A stretch of DNA of 11,781 bases from an uncultured Bacteroidales bacterium (lineage in GTDB: Bacteria > Bacteroidota > Bacteroidia > Bacteroidales > UBA932), in assembly GCA_946614205.1 (NCBI GenBank), contig CAMOGR010000179.1, positions 1 through 11,781 of the forward strand, in the 5' to 3' direction. The translations under genes and the position numbers were made by a program. Below the pieces are notes generated by a model. It searched no databases and had not been told where the DNA came from. It saw only the letters and a program-made list of their open reading frames with translations. Positions 1-11,033 of the stretch are shown one piece after another (position 1 is the stretch's first letter; every line of letters begins with the position of its first letter).

Positions 1-540
1 CCCGGCGCCGGTTCGGCGGATGCCGGCATTTCCGAGGCCGGCGCTTCCACATACGGCGTTCCTTTCACCATCGGTCTCGGCACCCGGTTCCATATCGGCG
101 ACAAGTTCTCCCTCGGCACAGGACTGGAGTATTCCCTCCTCACCCGCACGTTCGACGGCACATATTCAGAGAGTTACACCGGCAGCATCTTCCATGCGGT
201 GCAATATGTGGGCGTTCCCGTCAACGCTTACTACCACCTGCTGAGCACCCGCGACGGCCTGCTCAACCTGTACGCATGGGGCGGCGGCGCTGCAGAGGTG
301 TGCGTATCCAACAGCTACCGTCTGCTGTCCGGGCCCGGCACCACCATCAACGACAAGGCCGGAGCCCTGCAATTCTCCGTCGGCCTGGGTATTGGCGTAG
401 AAATCCCCATTACAGGCTCCCTCAGCCTCTATCTCGACCCGGCTGTCCGCTATTATTTCCACGGCAATCAGCCCAAGAGTCTGCGCACCGACAAACCTTT
501 CATGGTCAACTTTGACGCAGGTTTGAGATTTAATTTGTAA
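1..540 (+). CDS. Outer-membrane beta-barrel (porin-like) protein, 5' partial
   Basis: The frame is open from the first base, so the N-terminus lies outside the window; 179 residues and a TAA stop are visible. The sequence alternates short hydrophobic/aromatic beta strands with Gly/Asp/Asn turns, for example YGVPFTIGLGTRFHIGDKF, VGVPVNAYYHLL, LYAWGGGAAE and FSVGLGIGVEIPITGSLSLY. It ends in the strand FDAGLRFNL. That pattern is typical of the 8-10 strand OmpA/porin-like barrels (OMP_b-brl family) common in Bacteroidetes, which sit in the outer membrane. No substrate or partner can be inferred. Many Bacteroidetes relatives carry an N-terminal cytoplasmic or anti-sigma-like part, which cannot be tested here. 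The next gene is a tRNA 188 bases downstream on the same strand. A weak hairpin at 548-573 has no following T-run, so I do not call a terminator. Family level is fairly sure; function is unknown. Confidence 0.8.
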   Translation, partial: PGAGSADAGISEAGASTYGVPFTIGLGTRFHIGDKFSLGTGLEYSLLTRTFDGTYSESYTGSIFHAVQYVGVPVNAYYHLLSTRDGLLNLYAWGGGAAEVCVSNSYRLLSGPGTTINDKAGALQFSVGLGIGVEIPITGSLSLYLDPAVRYYFHGNQPKSLRTDKPFMVNFDAGLRFNL

Positions 541-699
541 ATTTGCAGCCGGAGACTCCACAGGAAGTCCGGCAAACAGTCCGCTTCAGGGATTCTTCGT
601 TTAATTGTTGACGATAAGATTTATGAGTTTTTTTTCTGGAAGAAGGAGCATAGCAGGTACTATGTGACTGATGACAGTGAAAAAGACCATAAAGATTGA
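541..699 (+). other. Open stretch after the barrel gene, possible coding remnant
   Basis: Directly after the barrel gene's stop the same reading frame stays open for 52 codons to a TGA at 697-699. The last 33 or so codons read like protein (LIVDDKIYEFFFWKK, then SRYYVTDDSEKDHKD), with charged and aromatic residues in a natural mix. There is no in-frame ATG, GTG or TTG before this part and no ribosome binding site. It may be the tail of a decayed gene or a chance open frame in AT-rich spacer. An 8-base T-run lies inside it. Confidence 0.2.
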
Positions 700-728
700 A
701 GTCAATAAAGTTTAAACGGCTTCATAAT

Positions 729-802
729 CGGGGTGTGGCGCAGTTGGCTAGCGCATCTGGTTTGGGACCAGAGGGTCGAAGGTTCGAGTCCTTTTACCCC
801 GA
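729..802 (+). tRNA. tRNA-Pro (anticodon TGG)
   Basis: A complete cloverleaf can be folded. The acceptor stem CGGGGTG (729-735) pairs with TACCCCG (795-801). The D-stem GCGC/GCGC is at 738-741 and 751-754. The anticodon stem TCTGG/CCAGA encloses the loop TTTGGGA (761-767), with anticodon TGG at 763-765 and G37. The T-arm GAAGG-TTCGAGT-CCTTT is at 778-794, and the discriminator base is A802. The 3' CCA is not encoded. The anticodon reads proline CCN codons, mainly CCA and CCG. No good terminator follows; a 5-bp hairpin near 811-825 is weak. Confidence 0.97.
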
Positions 803-1259
803 CAATTTCAGAGCTTACCAAAGCTTATTCTTCGGCAGGTGAAACTGTCTCGGGATGGCATCGGAGGGTCATTTCGAACTGCATCAGATGGTTATTGATG
901 TTTGAAGGGCACTCCGAGCGATGTCGGAGGGTCTCTCCGTACAAAGTGTAGAATCTATTTTTCGTTACAAGTGGTTTTCCCCTCGCAGGGGAGCCTAAGC
1001 AAGTACCGCAAAGGTGCCCATGAACACCTCGGTGCTGCCAACGTGCCAGATTCTGACCCGTTGGCAGCAAAATCGGGCTAAAACGCTGCCAACAGGACAT
1101 TTTTCAGCACGTTGGGAGCACTTATCCCCCAATAACCAGCTGGGAGCCAAGCGATGCATAGCTAAGGAAGGTGCGAGGGAAGGCGGCGGAAGGCACGACA
1201 TCAAGGGGAAAGTGCGGCGGCAGGAGGCGGCAAGCGGCAAGCGGCAAGCGGCAAGTGGC
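803..1259. other. Intergenic region with repeats, no gene seen
   Basis: About 450 bases between tRNA-Pro and the minus-strand terminator of sdhC. The open frames here have no family likeness and no start context, and are better explained by repeats. Contents in order: two direct copies of TCGGAGGGTC (861-870, 924-933), the second able to form short hairpins with CTCCGA (912-917) or CTCCG (935-939). Next is a small CCCCT/AGGGG hairpin near 979-991 without a T-run. Then come the GCTGCCAAC palindrome family (1033-1119), a purine-rich stretch (about 1160-1226), and the GCGGCAA heptamers. I see no RNA gene I can name. Confidence 0.6.
1033..1093. repeat. Three-armed inverted repeat (TGCTGCCAACG family)
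   Basis: Arm 1 TGCTGCCAACG (1033-1043) is a perfect 11-base inverted match to arm 2 CGTTGGCAGCA (1059-1069), with a 15-base loop. Arm 3 GCTGCCAAC (1085-1093) is again complementary to arm 2 (1060-1068) across a 16-base loop, so arm 2 can pair with either neighbour but not both. A degenerate fourth arm, CGTTGGGAGC, follows at about 1110-1119. The competing stems can be seen directly; any function is unknown. It could be an interspersed palindromic element or a structured RNA. Confidence 0.7.
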
Positions 1260-1261
1260 AA
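1227..1261. repeat. Heptamer tandem repeat (GCGGCAA) x5
   Basis: Five head-to-tail heptamers run from 1227 to 1261. The first four are exact GCGGCAA; the last is GTGGCAA. The array runs directly into the A-run and stem of the sdhC terminator. Seven is not a multiple of three, and no gene crosses the array, so it is a non-coding microsatellite-like repeat that may vary in copy number by slippage. Confidence 0.9.
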
Positions 1262-1290
1262 AAAAAGGGGCCGGCGTGACAGCCGACCCC
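1260..1290 (-). terminator. Rho-independent terminator of sdhC
   Basis: Read on the minus strand, the stem GGGGTCGGC (1290-1282), loop TGTCAC and stem GCCGGCCCC (1275-1267) give nine pairs including one G-T. A run of seven T follows (1266-1260). On the plus strand the A-run precedes the stem and no T-run follows, so it acts for minus-strand transcription only. It lies about 120 bases past the sdhC stop, with no gene between, and so ends a single-gene transcript. Confidence 0.93.
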
Positions 1291-1351
1291 AGATATCTAA
1301 TTAGTCGAAAGTTTAGAGTCTTATTGATCTCTTAAGCCGAATTTTCGCGGT

Positions 1352-1409
1352 AGTTTTCGTTCCAAGAAGGAGCGCAGTCCACACAAAGTGACCGAGGAGA
1401 ACGAAAACT
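1352..1409. repeat. 11-bp perfect inverted repeat at the sdhC 3' end
   Basis: AGTTTTCGTTC (1352-1362) and GAACGAAAACT (1399-1409) are perfect inverted copies separated by 36 bases. The right arm's last base is also the last base of the sdhC stop codon. A smaller hairpin (GTCCAC/GTGAC with one bulge, about 1377-1392) fits in the loop. In the sdhC mRNA this would form a structured 3' untranslated region upstream of the true terminator. It has no T-run of its own and no flanking target duplication that I can see. Confidence 0.75.
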
Positions 1410-2140
1410 TATGCCCCTATCAGCCCGTTGGCCTGAAGGAATGCGTTGCAGGCCGTGGCGACAAAGAGGAAAACAATCAGGGAAGCAACGACTACGCCGA
1501 TGACTTTGAGGCGCTTGAACCAGGTCTGGTTGTTCCAGCCTACGGTCTGGAACATGCTCCAGAAGCCGTGTGTAAGGTGGAGCCAGATTGCGGCGAACCA
1601 TACCAGGTAAATGAGAAGCATCCACCATTTGCCGAAGGTTACGTTGAGCAGAAGGTAGGGGTTGTTCTCGAAGTTGCCGATGCCGAACATTTCGGGGAGC
1701 TGCATCTTGGCCCAGAAGTGGCTGAGATGAAAGAAAACCAGGCCGAGAATCACAAGGCCGAGGACGAACATGTTCCTTGCCGACCAGGAATCGGCGGCAG
1801 CCTTGCTGGGAACCTCATAGCGCTTGACGCCGCCGCGGGCGCGGATATTCTTGAAGGTAAGCCAGCATCCATAACCGATATGCACCAAAAAGCCAAGTGC
1901 AAGGATGGGGACCATGATATCAACGATGGGAAGGGACATGAAGTCGCAGCCGAGCTTGAAGAGACCGTCGCCCTCGCTGAAGAGGATGCCGTCGTTGGTC
2001 GCAACGCCATATTTACCCGTAAATGAATCGATTACAGAGAAGAAATTGATAGTTCCGTGCAACAGGAGGAAGAGAATGAGAAAAGCTCCGCTTATTGCCT
2101 GCACGAACTTTTTGCCGATAGATGATGTAGATAATGCCAT
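1409..2140 (-). CDS. sdhC: Succinate dehydrogenase/fumarate reductase cytochrome b subunit
   Basis: 243 residues, the normal length for the five-helix, di-heme cytochrome b558 family of B. subtilis/Wolinella type. It anchors the flavoprotein and iron-sulfur subunits to the inner membrane and passes electrons between the quinone pool and succinate/fumarate. Five hydrophobic segments lie at about 11-35, 72-97, 123-145, 172-195 and 211-235. Candidate heme-ligand histidines are H28 (LLLHGT), H87 (LVHIGYG), H138/H141 (FHLSHFW) and H188/H191 (HLTHGFW). The ATG start has no Shine-Dalgarno, as is usual in Bacteroidetes, and a TATATTTG box lies upstream. Oddly, sdhA and sdhB, which normally follow directly, are absent; an intrinsic terminator follows instead. 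It is divergent from pyrH. In an anaerobe it would mostly serve fumarate respiration (inference). Confidence 0.95.
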   Translation of the reverse strand: MALSTSSIGKKFVQAISGAFLILFLLLHGTINFFSVIDSFTGKYGVATNDGILFSEGDGLFKLGCDFMSLPIVDIMVPILALGFLVHIGYGCWLTFKNIRARGGVKRYEVPSKAAADSWSARNMFVLGLVILGLVFFHLSHFWAKMQLPEMFGIGNFENNPYLLLNVTFGKWWMLLIYLVWFAAIWLHLTHGFWSMFQTVGWNNQTWFKRLKVIGVVVASLIVFLFVATACNAFLQANGLIGA

Positions 2141-2163
2141 AGTGGAAATCTTTTTTCAGTTTG

Positions 2164-2171
2164 CAAATATA
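2164..2171 (-). promoter_or_regulatory. Bacteroidetes -7 box for sdhC
   Basis: On the minus strand this reads TATATTTG, an exact match to the TAnnTTTG -7 element of the Bacteroidetes primary sigma factor. It lies 23 bases before the sdhC ATG. No clear TTTG element is seen 19-21 bases further upstream, so the -33 half is weak or absent. Confidence 0.6.
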
Positions 2172-2202
2172 AAAAGAATCCGTATTATCACCTCACCTCA
2201 TT

Positions 2203-2234
2203 TTTGGAAATTTGATATTTTTCAGATATTTTTG
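2203..2234 (+). promoter_or_regulatory. Bacteroidetes -33/-7 promoter for pyrH-frr
   Basis: TTTG at 2203-2206, a 20-base spacer, then TATTTTTG at 2227-2234 match both halves of the Bacteroidetes consensus (TTTG, about 19-21 bases, TAnnTTTG). Transcription would start near 2240, leaving a leader of about 20 bases before the pyrH ATG at 2261. It is back-to-back with the sdhC promoter. Confidence 0.7.
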
Positions 2235-2260
2235 TCAGTCTTGCAATACGTAACAATGAA

Positions 2261-2965
2261 ATGTACAAGAGAGTTCTACTTAAATTGAGCGGTGAAAGCC
2301 TCGGCGGGCCTGCAGGAAAAGGCCTCGACACAGAAAGCCTCAAGGCTTTCGCAGAAGAAATCGCACAGGCCGTACGCAACGGCCACCAGATAGCAATAGT
2401 AAACGGCGGAGGCAACATATTCCGCGGCCTCCAGGGAGTCGGAAAGGGCTTCGACCGCGTCACCGGTGACCGCATGGGCATGCTCGCCACCGTCATCAAC
2501 TCCCTCGCACTCTGCTGTGCAATCCGCAGCGAGGGCATTCCGGCCGAGGTCTTCACCTCCACTCCAATGGAGCCCCATGCCCGTTACTACAACCGCGACA
2601 ACGCCGTCAAGGTCCTCGAGGAAGGCGGCGTCGCACTGATTGCCGGAGGCACCGGCAGCCCGTTCTTCACCACGGACTCGGGAGCAGCCCTCCGGGCCCT
2701 CGAACTCGGAGCTGACGCACTCCTCAAGGGTACCCGCGTCGACGGAGTATACACCGCCGACCCTGAAAAGGACCCTACGGCCACCCGCTATGAGGAACTT
2801 ACCTTCACCAAGGCCCTTACCGACCACCTGAAAGTCATGGACCAGACAGCCTACGCCCTCTGTGAGCAAGGCCCCGTTCCCATCGTGGTATTCGACATCT
2901 CCAGGAAGGGCAACCTCGCCAGCCTGCTCGAAGGGCAGAACATAGGCACCATTGTACACGCATAA
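2261..2965 (+). CDS. pyrH: UMP kinase (uridylate kinase)
   Basis: 234 residues, the usual length for bacterial UMP kinase, a cytoplasmic hexamer of the amino-acid-kinase fold. It phosphorylates UMP to UDP with ATP in pyrimidine nucleotide synthesis. Motifs in order: KLSGESL (8-14), NGGGNIFRG (48-56), TGDRMGM (68-74), GTGSPFFTTDSGAALRA (130-146, with S where N is common), and LLKGTRVDGVYTADP (154-168), which leads to the nucleotide-binding part. The start MYKRVLLKLSGESL matches the family N-terminus; an ATG five bases earlier is out of frame. frr follows after 12 bases, the classic pyrH-frr pairing that links nucleotide supply with translation. No Shine-Dalgarno is seen. Confidence 0.97.
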   Translation: MYKRVLLKLSGESLGGPAGKGLDTESLKAFAEEIAQAVRNGHQIAIVNGGGNIFRGLQGVGKGFDRVTGDRMGMLATVINSLALCCAIRSEGIPAEVFTSTPMEPHARYYNRDNAVKVLEEGGVALIAGGTGSPFFTTDSGAALRALELGADALLKGTRVDGVYTADPEKDPTATRYEELTFTKALTDHLKVMDQTAYALCEQGPVPIVVFDISRKGNLASLLEGQNIGTIVHA

Positions 2966-2977
2966 AACAAGTATAAT

Positions 2978-7691
<4,714 letters not shown>

Positions 7692-7702
<11 letters not shown>

Positions 7703-8723
7703 ATACGTTCGACGTCTCAAGGGGGACGTCAGCCCACTTTTCTGCTATGTAATCCAGGGTGGAATCGATTTCCGAGGGGTCCGTGGTCGTCACCAGCTTC
7801 ATGCGGGTCTGCCTGAAGTCGGGGAGGCCCTTGAAGTAGCAGCTCAGGTGGCGGCGCATCTCGAAAACGCCGCGCTTCTCGCCTTTGTACTGCAGCGACA
7901 GGGCCAGATGGCGCTTGGCGAGCGCTACCCTTTCCGGAACCGGCATGGGCGGAAGCTGCTCGCCGGTGTCGAGGAAATGGCGTATTTCCCGGAATATCCA
8001 GGGATGACCGAAGGATGCGCGGCCAATCATGATGGCGTCCACCCCGTAGCGTTCGAAAGCCTCGCGGGCCTTGGGACCGTCGGTGATGTCGCCGTTGCCT
8101 ATAATGGGAATGTGCATGCGAGGATTGGACTTGACGGCGCCTATGAGCGTCCAGTCGGCACTCCCCTTGTACATCTGCTGACGCGTGCGCCCGTGGATGG
8201 TAAGGGCCTGAATGCCGACATCCTGCAGGCGTTCCGCCAGTTCCACTATGATTTTGCTGCCCTCGTCCCAGCCGAGACGGGTCTTTACGGTTACCGGCTT
8301 GCCGACGGCCTCGACCACCGCCTTGGTGATTGCGACCATCTTGTCGGGTTCGCGCATCATGCCGCTGCCGGCACCGCGCCCTGCAATCTTGGAAACAGGG
8401 CAGCCGAAGTTGATGTCGATGACATCGGCCCCGTGACCTCCGGCAATCTGTGCGGCACGGTCCGCCATCCGGGCGGCATCCACCATGGATTCGGGAATGT
8501 GACCGTATATCTGAATGCCCACCGGAGCCTCTTCGGGAAGGGTCCGCATCTTGGCAATCGCCTTGTCGGCATCGCGGACAAGACCGTCCGACGGGACGAA
8601 TTCGGTGTAGACCATCGCGGCTCCCTGCTCCTTGCATAACACCCTGAAAGAGACATCTGTAACATCCTCCATAGGCGCAAGGAACAGCGATTTTTCACCA
8701 AAATTCAAATCTCCTATCCGCAT
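7692..8723 (-). CDS. dusB: tRNA-dihydrouridine synthase (DusB type)
   Basis: 343 residues from the ATG at 8723; a TTG three codons upstream is less likely. This FMN enzyme reduces uridines in the tRNA D-loop using NADPH. Motifs: LAPMEDVTDVSFR (FMN barrel start), YTEFVPSDGL, QIYGHIP, INFGCPVSKIAGRGAGSGMM with catalytic C108, PVTVKTRLGWD, IHGRTRQQMYKGSADW, IIGNGDI and AIMIGRASFGHPWIF. A C-terminal helical tRNA-recognition domain with MRRHLSCYFKGLP follows. It heads the dusB-lpxK-GH2 operon and is divergent from tRNA-Ser across 45 bases. The Dus subtype (DusB rather than another bacterial branch) is inferred from overall likeness. Confidence 0.94.
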
Positions 8724-8729
8724 GGGGTA

Positions 8730-8737
8730 CAAAATTA
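8730..8737 (-). promoter_or_regulatory. -7 box just before dusB
   Basis: On the minus strand this reads TAATTTTG, an exact TAnnTTTG -7 match. It ends only six bases before the dusB ATG, so a transcript started from it would be almost leaderless. No TTTG element is found at the expected distance upstream. It may be a real promoter or chance in an AT-rich gap. Confidence 0.4.
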
Positions 8738-8768
8738 AAAAATATTTACGAACTTTGCACCCTCAACT

Positions 8769-8853
8769 GGTGAGTTGTCCGAGTGGTTGAAGGAGCCTGC
8801 CTCGAAAACAGGTGTACGGCAACGTACCGGGGGTTCGAATCCCTCACTCACCG
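8769..8853 (+). tRNA. tRNA-Ser (anticodon CGA)
   Basis: A class II tRNA of 85 bases. The acceptor stem GGTGAGT (8769-8775) pairs with ACTCACC (8846-8852), with discriminator G8853. The anticodon loop CTCGAAA (8801-8807) carries CGA at 8803-8805 and reads the serine codon UCG. The long variable arm GTAC-GGCAAC-GTAC is typical of serine tRNAs. The T-arm is GGGGG-TTCGAAT-CCCTC (8829-8845). CCA is not encoded. The top pair of the anticodon stem is a C8800-A8808 mismatch (positions 31/39), while the other four pairs are sound. Confidence 0.96.
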
Positions 8854-8873
8854 CAGTATAGTGGACACAAATT

Positions 8874-8907
8874 TAGACACAAGTTGCTAAGTTTGTGTCT
8901 ATTTTAT
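8874..8907 (+). terminator. Rho-independent terminator of tRNA-Ser
   Basis: TAGACACAA (8874-8882) and TTGTGTCTA (8893-8901) form nine perfect pairs with a 10-base loop, followed by TTTTAT. It lies 20 bases past the tRNA-Ser end on the same strand. The stem is AT-rich, so strength is moderate. Confidence 0.65.
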
Positions 8908-8941
8908 ATCCCATTCAACCGTAGAGAACTCTACTTATGAC

Positions 8942-8980
8942 AAAAAGGAAAATCCGGCTCTCAGCGGTGCCGAGGCCGGA
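8942..8980 (-). terminator. Rho-independent terminator of the lipoprotein unit
   Basis: On the minus strand TCCGGCCTC (8980-8972) pairs with GAG-A-GCCGGA (8962-8953), nine pairs with one bulged base and a nine-base loop. TTTTCCTTTTT (8952-8942) follows. It lies about 90 bases after the stop of the 648-residue lipoprotein gene and faces away from the tRNA-Ser terminator. Confidence 0.8.
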
Positions 8981-9071
8981 TACGGTGTGACTGACTGGAT
9001 TGACTATCTGCGAGACTTTACGCAGATTCCGTAGATTCCGCAGCGGGGTTTGCGCAGGAAACCGGTGAGCG

Positions 9072-11018
9072 CTACTGCACCTCAGGAGCGACCGTAGCGC
9101 CGACGGGTACCAGGCGGCAGTTGTCCACGTAATAGTTGCCGTAGAAGTCCCCGTCGCGGATAACGGGCTGCTCATCATACGGGGCCTGGATGTAAGCCAG
9201 GATGGAGTAACTGGTACCGTTCACCTCTACAGGAAGCTCCCGCGACAGGTGGATTTCGTTCATGCCCTTCGACAGCTGGTACATCTTTCCGGCAATGTTG
9301 CCACTGCCTTCGTTTATCATATAATGGGCGACGTTCTTGTAGGTATTCTCCCAGACATTAATGCCCTTTACATTCCTGGCATTCTCCGTAACATATACCG
9401 CAATCCGGTAAGGCTGGGCGATATAGGCATAGACGGACAGGTCCACGGAAAGGGTCTTGCCTTCGACGCTGGAAGACAGGCCTATGGAAGTCAGCGTCGG
9501 ATAAACGTCATCCGATTCGGCTGCAAACACAGGAACCATAGTCTTCATCCGGTTCTTCACCTGGCGTCTGCCATCGAAGTAATAATAATAGTCGGGGTAT
9601 TTATTCTTGTATTGCGTGTGTTCTGTATGGCACTCGTTCCACCCATTGGTTGAGTCATAGAAGAGGCATACATATTCGAACAGGTCGCCGTACTCCGCCT
9701 TGTTATCGGCAAGTTCGACCGGCCACGCTCCGGAATTGCAGTCGGTGGACATGTTGGCGAGAACCAGGTGGTGCCGCACGATGGACGGATAGTTTGCAAG
9801 GGGCTCGCCGGCGGCCTGGGAAACGGTCACGGGAACCGTTCCGCCTTCGCTTACGACGTTGATGGTTGCGGTCCTGGCGGCACCGTAATTGCGCTTGACC
9901 ACGAAGGTGTGGGTGCACTTGTCGGCAACCGGATCGCCGGCTCCGCCCATATCAACCAGCCAGTCCTGGTCGCATGTGACAGTATATTCCTTACCGCATT
10001 TCACGTCGAATTTAGCCTCGCCTCCGTACTTCGGAAGATCGATGCTGGTCGGAGTCACATCAGGAGCAGGCATCTTCCATTCGCAGCCGCTGTCGGCCTC
10101 CATCAAGGTCTTGAACACTCCCGGATTGAACATGATGCCGCCTGAAGGAACCACGGAACGTTTGGCGGCGGAACCGTCAGCCTTTTCGAATGTGAATTCG
10201 ATGCCTCCCATCAGGGAAGTAGAAGGAATCACGAAATAATATGGCTGCCCCGGGATGAAAGTGCCGCCCTGCGGAACCAGTTCCAGACGCTGGTAGAGAG
10301 GGGCATCCATCGCCGTCGTCTGGCATCTGCCATCGGAATACACGCTGACATCCACCTTTGTGCCGCCAAAATTGTCGCTTTTATATTTTGCGCCGCAGGT
10401 GACGGTAACCTTGGAAACATTCTCGCTGACCAGCGAGAGCTTGATGCCACCGAATGGATATTTGAAGGAAAAGTGGTCATCCTGCGACCAGGCCATCGCG
10501 ACCCAGCAGGAAGGGTCGAAGGTTCCCGGAATGCCCTGCTGGACATCGGGGAACGGGAGGTTGGTGGTAAACCTGATGATATAGCTGCTTGGCGGCTGGA
10601 AAGAGGACTGGTAACCTCCGTTCCTGCCGGCAACGTAAGGATAAATGGCAATGCGGTCAACTCCATCGTAGCCCCAGAGTTCTTTCAGGTATGCTACGTA
10701 AGTGGACTGATCCTGGCCGTCGGGCACCACCGCCCTGAACCTGGTCGAGCAGGCGGGGGCTTCAAGCGTCGCCGCAAAGCGTTCGTTCCTGTCGATCATG
10801 CTGCCGTCCTGCACGAGGAACACTCCGATTTCGTCGCCGGGATTCCAGTACATGTTTCCCGAACCGTCGCGCTCCATACGGGTGTCAGGGGTGCCGCAGT
10901 CGGCGGAAATGATAAATTCTTCACCAAATTCCGGGGCGGGTACGGATTCAACGTCCATTTTGCAGGAGGCGGCCGCAACCGACATCAGCGCAAGCGCTGC
11001 AAGTACTTGTTTTTTCAT
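9072..11018 (-). CDS. Fimbrillin-like lipoprotein with BACON domain
   Basis: 648 residues. An N-terminal lipoprotein signal (MKKQVLAALALMSVAAASCK) puts the lipidated cysteine at C19, so it is expected on the outer membrane, perhaps at the surface. Residues about 32-305 look like the fimbrillin/Mfa-like fold of Bacteroidetes, with TRMERDGSGNMYWNPGDEIGVF and later FKYPFGGIKLSL. Residues about 322-403 match a BACON domain (sheet ending in TINVVSEGGTVPVTVSQAAG), linked to mucin or carbohydrate contact. Residues about 405-640 I do not recognise firmly; a distant Omp28-like likeness is possible, but no CxxC is present. The ATG is preceded by a perfect Shine-Dalgarno (11026-11033), rare in this group, which overlaps the stop of the small ORF upstream. 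An intrinsic terminator follows at 8942-8980. Adhesion or fimbrial accessory function is inference only. Confidence 0.85.
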   Translation of the reverse strand: MKKQVLAALALMSVAAASCKMDVESVPAPEFGEEFIISADCGTPDTRMERDGSGNMYWNPGDEIGVFLVQDGSMIDRNERFAATLEAPACSTRFRAVVPDGQDQSTYVAYLKELWGYDGVDRIAIYPYVAGRNGGYQSSFQPPSSYIIRFTTNLPFPDVQQGIPGTFDPSCWVAMAWSQDDHFSFKYPFGGIKLSLVSENVSKVTVTCGAKYKSDNFGGTKVDVSVYSDGRCQTTAMDAPLYQRLELVPQGGTFIPGQPYYFVIPSTSLMGGIEFTFEKADGSAAKRSVVPSGGIMFNPGVFKTLMEADSGCEWKMPAPDVTPTSIDLPKYGGEAKFDVKCGKEYTVTCDQDWLVDMGGAGDPVADKCTHTFVVKRNYGAARTATINVVSEGGTVPVTVSQAAGEPLANYPSIVRHHLVLANMSTDCNSGAWPVELADNKAEYGDLFEYVCLFYDSTNGWNECHTEHTQYKNKYPDYYYYFDGRRQVKNRMKTMVPVFAAESDDVYPTLTSIGLSSSVEGKTLSVDLSVYAYIAQPYRIAVYVTENARNVKGINVWENTYKNVAHYMINEGSGNIAGKMYQLSKGMNEIHLSRELPVEVNGTSYSILAYIQAPYDEQPVIRDGDFYGNYYVDNCRLVPVGATVAPEVQ

Positions 11019-11025
11019 AACCTTT

Positions 11026-11033
11026 CCTCCTTT
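11026..11033 (-). promoter_or_regulatory. Consensus Shine-Dalgarno of the lipoprotein gene
   Basis: On the minus strand this reads AAAGGAGG, seven bases before the ATG at 11018. None of the other starts in the window shows such a match, and Bacteroidetes usually lack one. The TAA stop of the upstream 39-codon ORF (11032-11034) overlaps its first two bases, so a ribosome finishing that ORF would stop right at this site. Confidence 0.85.

Noticed and set aside
548..573. GCCGGA/TCCGGC hairpin after the barrel gene as a terminator
   Set aside because: Six pairs with a large loop and no T-run after it on either strand.
729..853. tRNA genes as attachment sites of an integrated element
   Set aside because: No integrase gene and no second copy of either tRNA 3' end (Pro or Ser) is present in the window.
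1033..1119. Riboswitch
   Set aside because: No known aptamer pattern and no gene directly downstream on either strand to control.
1227..1261. Tandem heptamers as a CRISPR array
   Set aside because: Units are seven bases with no spacers and no cas genes nearby.
1014..1304. Plus-strand 96-codon open frame
   Set aside because: Its sequence is made of the palindrome arms, a purine-rich run, the GCGGCAA heptamers and the sdhC terminator; it has no family likeness.
1388..2026. Plus-strand 212-codon open frame
   Set aside because: It is the antisense shadow of sdhC, with acidic composition from reverse codons and no start context.
8937..8990. 17-codon plus-strand ORF starting MTKRKIRL
   Set aside because: It lies on the minus-strand terminator hairpin and has no ribosome binding site or likeness.
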